From Nitrosopumilus adriaticus (GTDB lineage: Archaea; Thermoproteota; Nitrososphaeria; Nitrososphaerales; Nitrosopumilaceae), in NCBI RefSeq assembly GCF_000956175.1, contig NZ_CP011070.1:744001-808000 (forward strand): DNA of 64,000 nucleotides. Reading direction: 5' to 3'. A program made the translations under genes and the position numbers. The number at the start of each line of letters is the position of its first letter. The first letter of the stretch is position 1. Shown here piece by piece: positions 46,854-55,110 of this stretch. A model generated the notes under the pieces. That model was not told the DNA's origin, searched no databases, and saw nothing but the letters and a program-made list of their open reading frames with translations.

Positions 46854-46892
46854 TTATGGCACTATGCGAATTTTAAAAGGATAACTTATATC
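46854..46892. promoter_or_regulatory. CACTA element and TATA box of DICT-photolyase operon
   Basis: TTATGGCACTATG (46854-46866) lies about 26 bases before TTATATC, the position of the distal copy in the two-copy promoters. It lies between the divergent 46408 and 46914 genes and could serve both. Confidence 0.6.
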
Positions 46893-46913
46893 TCATTTTA
46901 AAATTAGTCAATC

Positions 46914-47459
46914 ATGGATAGTCCATATACAGATTTTGTCGGTCAAGTTTGGGCAGAATTCCCACAACTTGCAGAATGGCATAATTTGGATAAATCTATT
47001 CTGCCTCTCTGGAAACTAGATAAATTCATCGAAGCCGGATATCATAATTTTTCGTCTGACCGAAAGTCCTTATTTCATCTTAGTAAGTTAATTGAGGCGT
47101 ATGCACAAGAAAATAGTCAGCCCCTTTTGGCCTCTTTTGAAGAGGTAAAACGATACAAATTTGTTGAAAAAAGATATCAGGAGATGATTAAAACAATTCC
47201 AAAAATATGGGTTATCGCCAATTTTGGAAAAACAGAATTAAAGACACCTCCAAAAATACAAGTGTTGAATTGTGGAAACACCAATTTGGCAAAGGTATGG
47301 ACTGTAATTACTAGAGGACCTTATGGCCCATTTGGTCTAATTGCTGAAGAATTTGAAGATGGAATGTTTAGAGGATTTTTTACACTAAATCCCAATGTTT
47401 GCAGATATGCCCTAAAGGTAATGGGCAAAACACTTGGTGCAAAATTTACAATCCAATAA
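46914..47459 (+). CDS. DICT-like sensor domain protein
   Basis: 181 residues with a paralog at 52168. After a helical N-terminal half (1-70), the second half reads LLASFEEVKRYKFVEKRYQE, then WVIANFG, a central strand-rich part, VWTVITRGPYGPFGLIAEEF and GMFRGFFTLNP. That order (F-x-EV-x-RY, then Leu-x-AEE) matches my recollection of DICT sensor domains, which are linked to light responses in cyanobacteria and haloarchaea. The name needs a profile search. The gene is 23 bases before photolyase in one operon. Confidence 0.6.
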   Translation: MDSPYTDFVGQVWAEFPQLAEWHNLDKSILPLWKLDKFIEAGYHNFSSDRKSLFHLSKLIEAYAQENSQPLLASFEEVKRYKFVEKRYQEMIKTIPKIWVIANFGKTELKTPPKIQVLNCGNTNLAKVWTVITRGPYGPFGLIAEEFEDGMFRGFFTLNPNVCRYALKVMGKTLGAKFTIQ

Positions 47460-47482
47460 CTGATTAAAGTTTTAAACTAACG

Positions 47483-48829
47483 ATGTATGAAAAATCATTA
47501 TTTATTTTTCGAAGAGATTTAAGATTAAATGATAATACTGGATTGATTAAATCTCTTGCAAATTCAAAAAATGTTATCCCATGTTTTATTTATGATGATA
47601 ATTTACTAAAAAATTCAACCATTTCTGAATTTAGATGGAATTTTCTTAACGAATCATTGTTTGATTTAGATTTGGAATTGAAAAAGAAAAAAAGCACTCT
47701 TCATCAATTCCGAGGAGATTCGTCATTGATTGTAGATGAAATAATTCAAAAATTTAATGTAGATGCAATATTTACAAATACTGATTTTTCAGAATATTCA
47801 AAATCACGTGATTCCAAGATTAATGAAATTTGTAAGAAAAATAAAATTGATTTTCATTTGTCCCTTGATTATCTTTTACATAATCCTTATGACATCAAGA
47901 CCAATGATGAAAAACCATACATGATTTACTCTCATTTTTACAAAAAGGCACGTCAACTTGCAGTTAGACTTCCTTCAAAAAATTCTAAAAACAATTACTC
48001 TAATGCAAAAATTTCTAAAGTTAAAATAAAAATGCCCGAAATTAAAAATCCTATAATTCCAGGTGGTAGAAATGAAGGTCTAAAAATCCTGAAAAATTTA
48101 GAAAAATTCATAGACTATGATAAATTTCGAGATTTTCCAAGTCTCTGTCATACTACAACATTATCTGCTCATAACAAATTTGGAACTTTGTCTATTAGGG
48201 AGATTTATCATGCAATTGAGCAAAAATTAGGCTTAGATCATGTATTGATGGGTGAAATCTATTGGAGGGAGTTTTTTAACCATATTTTGTTTAATTTTCC
48301 GTGGTCTCAAACAAAATCTTTTAGAAAAAAATTCCAAAAAATCAAATGGACTAAATCTAAAGAAAATTTTTCTGCTTGGTGCGATGGTGAAACTGGGTTT
48401 CCAATTGTTGATGCAGGTATGAGACAGCTTAATCAAACTGGATTTATGCATAATCGAGTTAGAATGATTGTGGCTTCCTTTTTGACAAAAGATCTTCATA
48501 TTGATTGGCGATTGGGGGAGCGATATTTTGCAAAAAAACTAGTTGATTATGATCCTGCCGTAAATGTTGGAAATTGGCAATGGACTGCATCCACCGGATG
48601 TGACTCTGTTCCGTATTTTCGAATTTTCAATCCTTGGCTGCAACAAGAAAAATTTGATTGTGATTGTTTGTATATTAAAAAATGGGTTACAGAATTAAAT
48701 AAATTGTCTCCAAAAATTATTCATAATTTATGGAAATGTTTTCCTGAAGATTTGAATTACGTACGTCCTATAGTAAACCACAAAATTGAATCTGAAAAAA
48801 CTAAATTGATATTCAAATCACAAAAATAA
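47483..48829 (+). CDS. phr: Deoxyribodipyrimidine photolyase (class I CPD-type)
   Basis: 448 residues. N-terminal alpha/beta antenna domain (FIFRRDLRLNDNTGLIKSL), linker, then FAD domain with GEIYWREFFNHILFN, TGFPIVDAGMRQLNQTGFMH, NRVRMIVASFLTKDLHIDWR and DYDPAVNVGNWQWTAS. Residues for FAD binding and the electron-transfer Trp region are present. It repairs cyclobutane pyrimidine dimers with blue light. Second gene of the DICT operon. The tail beyond the catalytic core is short and Cys-rich (FDCDCLYI). Confidence 0.95.
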   Translation: MYEKSLFIFRRDLRLNDNTGLIKSLANSKNVIPCFIYDDNLLKNSTISEFRWNFLNESLFDLDLELKKKKSTLHQFRGDSSLIVDEIIQKFNVDAIFTNTDFSEYSKSRDSKINEICKKNKIDFHLSLDYLLHNPYDIKTNDEKPYMIYSHFYKKARQLAVRLPSKNSKNNYSNAKISKVKIKMPEIKNPIIPGGRNEGLKILKNLEKFIDYDKFRDFPSLCHTTTLSAHNKFGTLSIREIYHAIEQKLGLDHVLMGEIYWREFFNHILFNFPWSQTKSFRKKFQKIKWTKSKENFSAWCDGETGFPIVDAGMRQLNQTGFMHNRVRMIVASFLTKDLHIDWRLGERYFAKKLVDYDPAVNVGNWQWTASTGCDSVPYFRIFNPWLQQEKFDCDCLYIKKWVTELNKLSPKIIHNLWKCFPEDLNYVRPIVNHKIESEKTKLIFKSQK

Positions 48830-48970
48830 AAATGGATTTGTATTTATGAAAATTTCATAATGCTTCTTCTCTTGAAAAATTAAATTGAAATGTAAGTCAA
48901 TGCTATGTGATTTTATTTATATAAAAATGGGCTTTGACTAATTCATATTTTTTTGAAAGTAAATCTGCCC

Positions 48971-49880
48971 CTATTGTATTTTATTTTTAGTTTGAGCTAT
49001 TTGAACTTCTTTGACTCTGTTTCGAATTGTAACCGCACTTATTCCTGATATTTGAGAAAGCCGAGTTTGTGAAATTCTCTCATCGTTTTTCTTTACTGCA
49101 AGATATACTGCAGCTGCTGCCATCGACATTGGATGTTTTCCAGAATTTATGCCTGCTTTTTCACTAAATTCCAAAATTTTCCTTGCATCACGAATAGTCT
49201 TTTCAGAAATCTGTGCCTCACTTGATATACGTGATACAAATTCACATGGGTTATAAGATTCAGAATGAACTTCTAGATTCCTATAAAGAAGACGGTATGT
49301 TCTTTGAATTACTTTCTTTTTTATTCCTGATGCATTTGCAATATCATCTAAAGTTCGTGGTGTGTCTGTCATTCTACAAGCCATGTATACAACTGCACAA
49401 AGAATGGAATGATTTGAACGACCTGCAAGTAAATTTTTTTTGCTCAGCCTTTCTAAACAAGTATGCTGATTTTTCAACAACATATTCAGGTAAGGCAATC
49501 TTTGATCTAATGCCATCAAGAAATGTGAATGCCTTGATGAATGACTGTTTTGTAATTGCTGATTTACTATTTCTATCCCACATTCTTAATCTATGAAATG
49601 ATTGCTTGTTTTTGGTGGAGAGAATTTTTCCTGAAGAATCTTTATTTTGAGATTGAATTGATGTGGATAATCCCATATCTGCCATCTTTAATGATATTTT
49701 TTGTCCAGTCCTTGATGAATTTTGATAATCCTCCATAGTACTGTTTTGACTCTCTGGGCCAAAATCCATAATTTTTTCAGTTAACACTTGTGCACAATTT
49801 CTACATGCAATTTCTCCGGTAACAACGTCCGTGATCTTAAAAAAATGTTGACAAGATTTTTCTAAATTCTTTTGTTTCAT
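48971..49880 (-). pseudogene. Second TFB, interrupted by A8 frameshift
   Basis: The N-terminal part (from 49880) reads to LFRKAEQKK and the C-terminal part (to 48971) continues from NLLAGRSNHSILCAVVYMACR in another frame. Eight T at 49434-49441 (A on the coding strand) must be seven to join them; the joined chain is 302 residues, like the tfb at 35643. Its zinc ribbon is degenerate: C10 and H12 near the start, then C26 and C29. It has its own CACTA promoter. It could be an error, a decaying gene, or one read by slippage on the A run. Confidence 0.82.
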
Positions 49881-49927
49881 AATTGGTATGTGTTTTTATT
49901 GAATTTTAACCACAAACTAATTTGAAA

Positions 49928-50034
49928 ATAGTGCTAAAATCACTTTGGATGAATTCTATATTTGATTGCTAACTTTTTTGGAAAATATGTCCTAAATTTT
50001 GGCACTAGTGATAAAATTATCACTAGATTATATA
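49928..50034. promoter_or_regulatory. Divergent promoter with CACTA elements
   Basis: Towards the TFB (minus strand): TTAGCACTAT at 49928-49937. Towards 50056 (plus): TTGGCACTAG (49999-50008) and TTATCACTAG (50017-50026) are 18 bases apart, the second touching TTATATACT. Confidence 0.72.
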
Positions 50035-50055
50035 CTATAATCACAAAAAATGTTT

Positions 50056-50241
50056 ATGGCTGAAGAACAAGAATGGGCAAATTTGCTAGCAGAAATTTTT
50101 GAAAAACTCACTCAAAAACATGCCTCAATCACATATGACTTTGAGGATCTTGCTATGAATGGAAGAGTAGAAAAAGATGGCAAAGTAATCCCAACAGGCA
50201 CAGTTGCCTTAACTGGTAAACTGACTATTACTGCAAAGTGA
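50056..50241 (+). CDS. Small hypothetical protein (61 aa)
   Basis: 61 residues from the second ATG (MAEEQEWANLLAEIFEKLTQ), which follows an acidic helix-then-strand plan (ASITYDFEDLAMNGRV; TGTVALTGKLTITAK). The first ATG, two codons upstream, is also possible. First gene of an operon with 50252 and the SDR gene. No family recognised. Confidence 0.65.
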   Translation: MAEEQEWANLLAEIFEKLTQKHASITYDFEDLAMNGRVEKDGKVIPTGTVALTGKLTITAK

Positions 50242-50251
50242 GGTAAATGAG

Positions 50252-50617
50252 ATGAAAGACTTTCAATTACCTGCTTATTTTTTATCCTATTTGGAGCATG
50301 GCTCCGTTAAAGTCACCTGTAATGGTGATCCTTCTATAGATTTTATCGTTAAAGATGATTTAAGAATCATCGATGTAATTGACATTCCTATAGAAATAAC
50401 AAAAAGACCTGGTTTAATTAAACAATTATCTGAAGCTAAAGATCTTGCAAGAAATCTTGACGATCAAAACATCACTTTGGAAATTAGATTAAAAGGAGAA
50501 CTAGTTTTAAAACTAGGTCAAAGGGCAAATCCAAAACTTGCAAAAATCATTACACTCAGCAATCATATTGAAATTACTGATATCAAAAAATTAAAAAAAT
50601 TGAGTGATGTATTTTAA
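50252..50617 (+). CDS. Hypothetical protein (121 aa) in SDR operon
   Basis: 121 residues, MKDFQLPAYFLSYLEHGSVK onward, with a beta-rich half and then helix and strand (SEAKDLARNLDDQNITLEIR; LKGELVLKLGQRANPK). Ten bases after the 50056 gene and adjoining the next start. Soluble, no catalytic motif recognised. Confidence 0.65.
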   Translation: MKDFQLPAYFLSYLEHGSVKVTCNGDPSIDFIVKDDLRIIDVIDIPIEITKRPGLIKQLSEAKDLARNLDDQNITLEIRLKGELVLKLGQRANPKLAKIITLSNHIEITDIKKLKKLSDVF

Positions 50618-52039
50618 TTGAGTGATACTTTGATGGGATCTATGTCTACTGAAAAAACTGTATCCAGTCAATCTCCCTCTGCTATGAATTTAAAAAACAC
50701 CCCCTACAAAATTATGGTTACAGGGTCTACTGGATTTATCGGTTCCAGATTAATATCTAATCTTACAAAAAACGGATATTTAGTCAAAGGAATGTCAAGA
50801 AAAAAAATACTCTCAACATCTAAAGTGAAATATGTTCAGGCTGATGTCTTTAATCCTCAAGAGATTGAACGTGCACTAAGTGGTGTTGATGTTGCATACT
50901 ACTTACTCCATTCCATGGAGGGAAATAAAGAAGAGTGGAAAGAATTTGCTAATCGTGAAAAAATTCAGGCTCAAAATTTCTTAAAAGCTGCTACAAATGC
51001 TGGTGTTAAACGGATTATCTATCTTGGGGGTCTTGTAAATGATAGTTTATCGCTATCTCCTCACATGAAGAGTAGGAAGGAAGTGGGCGAGATTCTTGCT
51101 TCGGGTAATATTCCTGTAACTGAATTACGTGCATCATTGATTATTGGAGCCCAAGGCGGTTCATATGCAATGCTGCGATATCTTGTGGAGCGATTACCTG
51201 TAATGGTTTGTCCATCTTGGGTTAAATCTTTGGCACAACCTATAGCTGTAGATGATGTTATAGAATATCTTAGAGGTTGCATGGAAAAACCTGAAACATC
51301 TGGAAACATTTACGAAATTGGAGGACCTGATAAAATTACTTATGAGGAATTAATGAGAGTCTATGCCAAATATTTGGGGAAGAAACTCTTTGTAATACAA
51401 ATTCCTTTTTTGACTACTCGCTTATCTTCATACTGGGTTGATCTAATAACGCCTGTAAAGGCATCTCTTGCAAGGCCATTAATTGATAGTCTAGTTCATG
51501 ACACTGTAGTAACAGATGACAAAATATCAAAAATAATTCCTTTATCTCTAAAATCTGTAATTGAATCAATAGATGTTGCAACTAAAGAAATTAGAGAAAA
51601 TCCTCCCCCAACACCACTTAAGGAAGAACGGACTGGGTTTATAATTAATCAAAAACTTTTGATGGCTTCATTAATTGCAATGGCTATACTTGGTACAACA
51701 TACTACTGGTTAGATGATAGATCTGAACTTTTTGAACCTGTCTGGATGATTGCTGGTATTCTATGGTATGTTGCAATTATTTTTGCTATAATTTTTATCA
51801 AAAGCAAGACTCGATTAGGATTTCTAATTGGGGGTCTTGTATCTTGGATTACTTTGGCTTTTTGGTTATTTGATAACTTCTATGTTTTGTTTGATGTGTC
51901 TTTAATTGTGGATCAGCCTAACGAATTGATTACTATACGAAATTTCATTTGGACTGGCTTATCTGCAATAGCAGTTTTTGCCTCTCATAATACTTTCCAT
52001 AAAGTAATTGATTATCAATTTAAAGGAAAACCCATTTGA
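50618..52039 (+). CDS. Extended SDR (NAD-dependent epimerase-like) with C-terminal membrane domain
   Basis: 473 residues from a TTG directly after the previous stop; ATGs at 50633 and 50642 are alternatives. Nucleotide site VTGSTGFIGSRL (34-45), then AYYLLHSMEG, RIIYLGGLV and ELRASLIIG, the atypical/complex I-type SDR group (YbjT-like). Residues about 343-470 form four hydrophobic segments (LIAMAILGTTYYWLDD; IIFAIIFIKSK). SDRs of this type recur in bacterial LitR/CarH clusters. Substrate unknown; the membrane part suggests a lipid-like one. Confidence 0.85.
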   Translation: MSDTLMGSMSTEKTVSSQSPSAMNLKNTPYKIMVTGSTGFIGSRLISNLTKNGYLVKGMSRKKILSTSKVKYVQADVFNPQEIERALSGVDVAYYLLHSMEGNKEEWKEFANREKIQAQNFLKAATNAGVKRIIYLGGLVNDSLSLSPHMKSRKEVGEILASGNIPVTELRASLIIGAQGGSYAMLRYLVERLPVMVCPSWVKSLAQPIAVDDVIEYLRGCMEKPETSGNIYEIGGPDKITYEELMRVYAKYLGKKLFVIQIPFLTTRLSSYWVDLITPVKASLARPLIDSLVHDTVVTDDKISKIIPLSLKSVIESIDVATKEIRENPPPTPLKEERTGFIINQKLLMASLIAMAILGTTYYWLDDRSELFEPVWMIAGILWYVAIIFAIIFIKSKTRLGFLIGGLVSWITLAFWLFDNFYVLFDVSLIVDQPNELITIRNFIWTGLSAIAVFASHNTFHKVIDYQFKGKPI

Positions 52040-52086
52040 TATTTAACATTCATTCAGTGTACTAAAATCTTGAATGTGTGTAATAC

Positions 52087-52146
52087 ATTATGTCACTAGA
52101 TTATGTTATTACCACTAGGATATTTTATTACCACTAGTTTTATATG
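52087..52146 (+). promoter_or_regulatory. Three direct repeats, exactly 19 bp apart
   Basis: CACTA cores begin at 52094, 52113 and 52132, each in the frame TTAT(T)nnCACTAG. The last is followed directly by TTTTATATG. This is the clearest example of the element in the window. Confidence 0.8.
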
Positions 52147-52167
52147 CTAAAGGAACATAATACATTC

Positions 52168-52719
52168 ATGTCTGTGCAATACAACAGTTTTCTAGATGAA
52201 CTATGGAATGAGTTTCCTGGATTGTCAGAAAAAGAAATAACTGATATTACTGATCATAATCTCCTTTGGACTCTTGAAGAGTATATCAAGGCAGGGTATG
52301 TAAATTTCAAGACAGATAGAAAAGAGCTATATCGACTCAGCATTCTATTAGAAAATTTTGCTGTAAAAAATAATTCCCCCCTGTTAGCAACTTTTGAGAC
52401 TGAAAAAAGATACAAGTACGTTGAAGACAGGTATATTGAAATTCTTCAAAAAATTCCTAAATCTTGGATTATAGGAAATTTCAATAATCCATTTTTAGCT
52501 AAGCAACCACCAAAAAATGCTCAAGTTGTGAGTTGTGATGGAACAAATATCTCTGATATGTGGATTGTAGTTACAAAAAATTCTACAGGCCCTTTTGGAT
52601 TGTTAGCTGAAAATATGGGTGATGGTCAATACCGAGGATTTTTTTCAATCAGTCCGCCACTTATTCAAAAAGCGATTGAGAAAATTTCAAAATCTCTAAG
52701 AATTTCAATTGAAATTTAA
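52168..52719 (+). CDS. DICT-like sensor domain protein, paralog of 46914
   Basis: 183 residues from the ATG at 52168 (MSVQYNSFLDELWNEFPG); an ATG at 52144 overlaps the TATA region. It aligns throughout with the 46914 protein: AGYVNFKTDRKELYRLS, LLATFETEKRYKYVEDRYIE, then FGLLAENMGDGQYRGFFSIS. One Cys is shared, in the strand before VVT. A second copy under the strongest repeat promoter suggests both are core members of the regulon. Confidence 0.6.
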   Translation: MSVQYNSFLDELWNEFPGLSEKEITDITDHNLLWTLEEYIKAGYVNFKTDRKELYRLSILLENFAVKNNSPLLATFETEKRYKYVEDRYIEILQKIPKSWIIGNFNNPFLAKQPPKNAQVVSCDGTNISDMWIVVTKNSTGPFGLLAENMGDGQYRGFFSISPPLIQKAIEKISKSLRISIEI

Positions 52720-52819
52720 TTCCTGTTGATTTTTTAGCATTTCTCAAATTTTGATTTTGTGTCTTAATTGTTTTTAAAAGGCAGTTTTATGATTGACTCG
52801 ATCTATATTGGGATAATCC

Positions 52820-52841
52820 CTAGTGCCAAACTAATTTTTTA
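52820..52841. promoter_or_regulatory. Inverted CACTAG element before 52880 gene
   Basis: CTAGTGCCAA (52820-52829), reverse orientation, just before the T-rich TTTTTTAAAG box. The gene at 52856/52880 follows. Confidence 0.5.
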
Positions 52842-52879
52842 AAGAAATACAATAAATGTTAATTCATTTTAAACAAATT

Positions 52880-53167
52880 ATGGTTGATATTATTTGGGGT
52901 AATGGGAATGCTGTTTTTTCAAGTAATTCATTCGTTCTTAATGTAACCCATAGAAAGGATGGAAACAAATCTGAATACAAAGACCAAGAAAAAATTTTAA
53001 TAAAATCTGCTGACATTCCTGGATTGTCCAATGGATCTGATCATTGGGATGAGGAACTTCTTAAAAATTCTGTAATTGGGGCTTTTCTAAAATGTGAAAT
53101 AGAATCTAGAGGTGATGATGATGTGCTTATTGCCAAAGTTTCTCATTCTGGTGTAGGTGGATACTAG
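52880..53167 (+). CDS. Hypothetical protein (95 aa)
   Basis: 95 residues from the ATG at 52880 (MVDIIWGNGNAVFSSNSFVL); 52856 is an upstream alternative. Small, mixed fold with a Gly-rich end (SHSGVGGY). Its stop overlaps the GTG of the oxygenase gene (TAGTG), so they are coupled. No family recognised. Confidence 0.6.
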   Translation: MVDIIWGNGNAVFSSNSFVLNVTHRKDGNKSEYKDQEKILIKSADIPGLSNGSDHWDEELLKNSVIGAFLKCEIESRGDDDVLIAKVSHSGVGGY

Positions 53168-53943
53168 TGTGGAATGCAGAAATTTTTGACATTTCTGAAA
53201 TTCATTCTATAAATATTGAATCTTTGATACATGGTAAAGTTCCTGCAATAATAATCCGGAATCTTTATGATAAAAAAATATGTGAAAAAATAGTTGAGAG
53301 ATTAAAAAATTTTGAAAAATCTCCATTCCTAAATAATGAATCTAACCACATAGGGCCTTTTTTAATGTCATACACTACAAGAAAAGATGAGTATTTTACT
53401 GCTGCCAAAAAAAATGAAAAAATATTTGAATCTGTTTTCTCTCAATTACCATCTCCTATAATTAAAATACGTCACGCGATTGGATGTATTTTTCCTGATT
53501 ACTCTGTATGCTCTGCAAGGGAATTAGAGAAATTATACTCTTCATGTATTATTAGAATTCATGAAAAAGGAAAATTCATTCCACTTCACAAAGATGATGT
53601 AAAATACGAAGGGAAAGAATACGGTATATCCAAAATTGATCATCAAATTTCATGTGTGCTTCACTTACAAGAATCTGAAAGTGGGGGGGATGTAATAATT
53701 TTCAAGAAAAAATGGATTAAAGAAAATGAGAAATTTCGAAATATTGACTTTGGGTATTCTCCAAAACTAGTAGACTCGGCTGAATCATTTCAAATCTCCA
53801 ATATTGAATCTGGAGATCTGGTAATTATCAATCCGAATTATTATCATATGGTCACAAAAATTACTGGAAATTTACCCCGGATCACTCTTGGGATGTTTTT
53901 TGGAATTTTTAGGCATAACAATAGAATTTTTGCATGGGCGTAA
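53167..53943 (+). CDS. 2-oxoglutarate/Fe(II) oxygenase-like protein
   Basis: 258 residues from a GTG. The facial triad is visible: H141-K-D143 in IPLHKDDVKY and H227 in NPNYYHMVTKI, with R238 after it to hold 2-oxoglutarate. A strand LHLQESESGGDVIIF lies between. It has a prolyl-4-hydroxylase-like layout. Likely cytoplasmic; the substrate may be protein or a small molecule. It shares an operon with the 52880 protein. Confidence 0.75.
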   Translation: MWNAEIFDISEIHSINIESLIHGKVPAIIIRNLYDKKICEKIVERLKNFEKSPFLNNESNHIGPFLMSYTTRKDEYFTAAKKNEKIFESVFSQLPSPIIKIRHAIGCIFPDYSVCSARELEKLYSSCIIRIHEKGKFIPLHKDDVKYEGKEYGISKIDHQISCVLHLQESESGGDVIIFKKKWIKENEKFRNIDFGYSPKLVDSAESFQISNIESGDLVIINPNYYHMVTKITGNLPRITLGMFFGIFRHNNRIFAWA

Positions 53944-53972
53944 AATTCCCAACTGCGCAATTGAATGCCTAT

Positions 53973-54890
53973 TTACAATTGTGAAAATGAATCATTGGGT
54001 AATCTGAGATTGTGAAATTTTTCAGGATTGATTATCTTGGCTAAAATTTCTAATCCCTCTACAGTTCTTATGCTCGGCTTACTGAAAAATGAATTTGCAT
54101 CAACTGCATAAATTTGATTATCGTTTACGGCCTTGAGAGAATTCCACGTTTCATCTTTTTTTAGAATCTTGTTGTATTCATGTACTGTTCGTTTTGTGTC
54201 AAAACCACATGGCATCATAATTATGATATCTGGGTCAGACCCAATAACTTCTTGAATATCTAGACGTCTTGAATGCTCTCCTATCTTGCTAATCATATTG
54301 ATTCCTCCTGCCATCTCTATCATTTCAGGTATCCAGTGACCTGCTGTAAAAAATGGTTCAATCCATTCTATTGCTAATACTTTTGGTTTTTTACCACGCT
54401 GCTCTTTTTTGATATGGTGAATTCTTTTTTCGAGAGATTCTCTAATCTCTTTGGCCTTAGTCTCTTCAGATAATATTTTGCCCAACTCTGTAACTGATTG
54501 CATAATTTCATACATGTTGTGAGGATCCATTGAATGTAGCAGTGGCTTTGTTTGAAGAATTTCCAGAGCTTTGTTTATTTGATTTGTATATGCCGCACAC
54601 ACCTCACATGTTTCCTGAGATATAATTAGATCTGGATTTGCTTTTTTCAGATTGGTCTCATTAATTGTAAAGATGTCTTTTCCGTCATTTAGTAATTGAC
54701 ATGTTTTAGTATCAATTTCATTACTTGTTAATTCTTCTGAGTTGATCACTGAATTGATAATTATTGGTTTTGTTAATGCATCTGGGGGAAATGTACATTC
54801 ATGTGTTACACCATAGAGATCATCTTGCACTCCGAACTCGTAAAGTAATTCAGTTGCACTGGGTAAAAATGAGACTATTCTTCTTGCCAA
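53973..54890 (-). CDS. BtuF/TroA-like cobalamin-binding protein without signal peptide
   Basis: 305 residues from a TTG. Two-lobed periplasmic-type fold: IVSFLPSATELLYEFGVQDD, GVTHECTFPPDAL, then VLAIEWIEPFFTAGHWIPEM and GSDPDIIIMMPCGFD. These are the B12-binding-protein signatures. It has no signal peptide or lipobox, so it may be cytoplasmic or exported by another route. No transporter genes are adjacent. It lies in the same region as the B12 photoreceptor, which may be a functional link. Confidence 0.85.
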   Translation of the reverse strand: MARRIVSFLPSATELLYEFGVQDDLYGVTHECTFPPDALTKPIIINSVINSEELTSNEIDTKTCQLLNDGKDIFTINETNLKKANPDLIISQETCEVCAAYTNQINKALEILQTKPLLHSMDPHNMYEIMQSVTELGKILSEETKAKEIRESLEKRIHHIKKEQRGKKPKVLAIEWIEPFFTAGHWIPEMIEMAGGINMISKIGEHSRRLDIQEVIGSDPDIIIMMPCGFDTKRTVHEYNKILKKDETWNSLKAVNDNQIYAVDANSFFSKPSIRTVEGLEILAKIINPEKFHNLRLPNDSFSQL

Positions 54891-54943
54891 TAATTATACA
54901 ATAATTTGGAAGTTCTTAAATCCAATTATGTGCTATGCACATT

Positions 54944-55045
54944 ATGAAACCCCAGTCTTGTAGAAATTGCGGAAAGGAATTGTGGCAAAATCAAAATGCC
55001 TGCCCAAATTGTGGACGTGAACGTGAACAAGAAGATCCAGAATAG
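54944..55045 (+). CDS. Zinc-ribbon microprotein (33 aa)
   Basis: 33 residues, MKPQSCRNCGKELWQNQNAC then PNCGREREQEDPE: two CxxC knuckles in a compact ribbon. It lies directly before the Nre gene. Below normal cut-offs; supported by the four spaced cysteines. Confidence 0.55.
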   Translation: MKPQSCRNCGKELWQNQNACPNCGREREQEDPE

Positions 55046-55110
55046 CACTGTTTACTATCTGTCAATTCTCACTATCAGGCAAGTTAATAGGCTCATTTTG
55101 AGCATAAATT

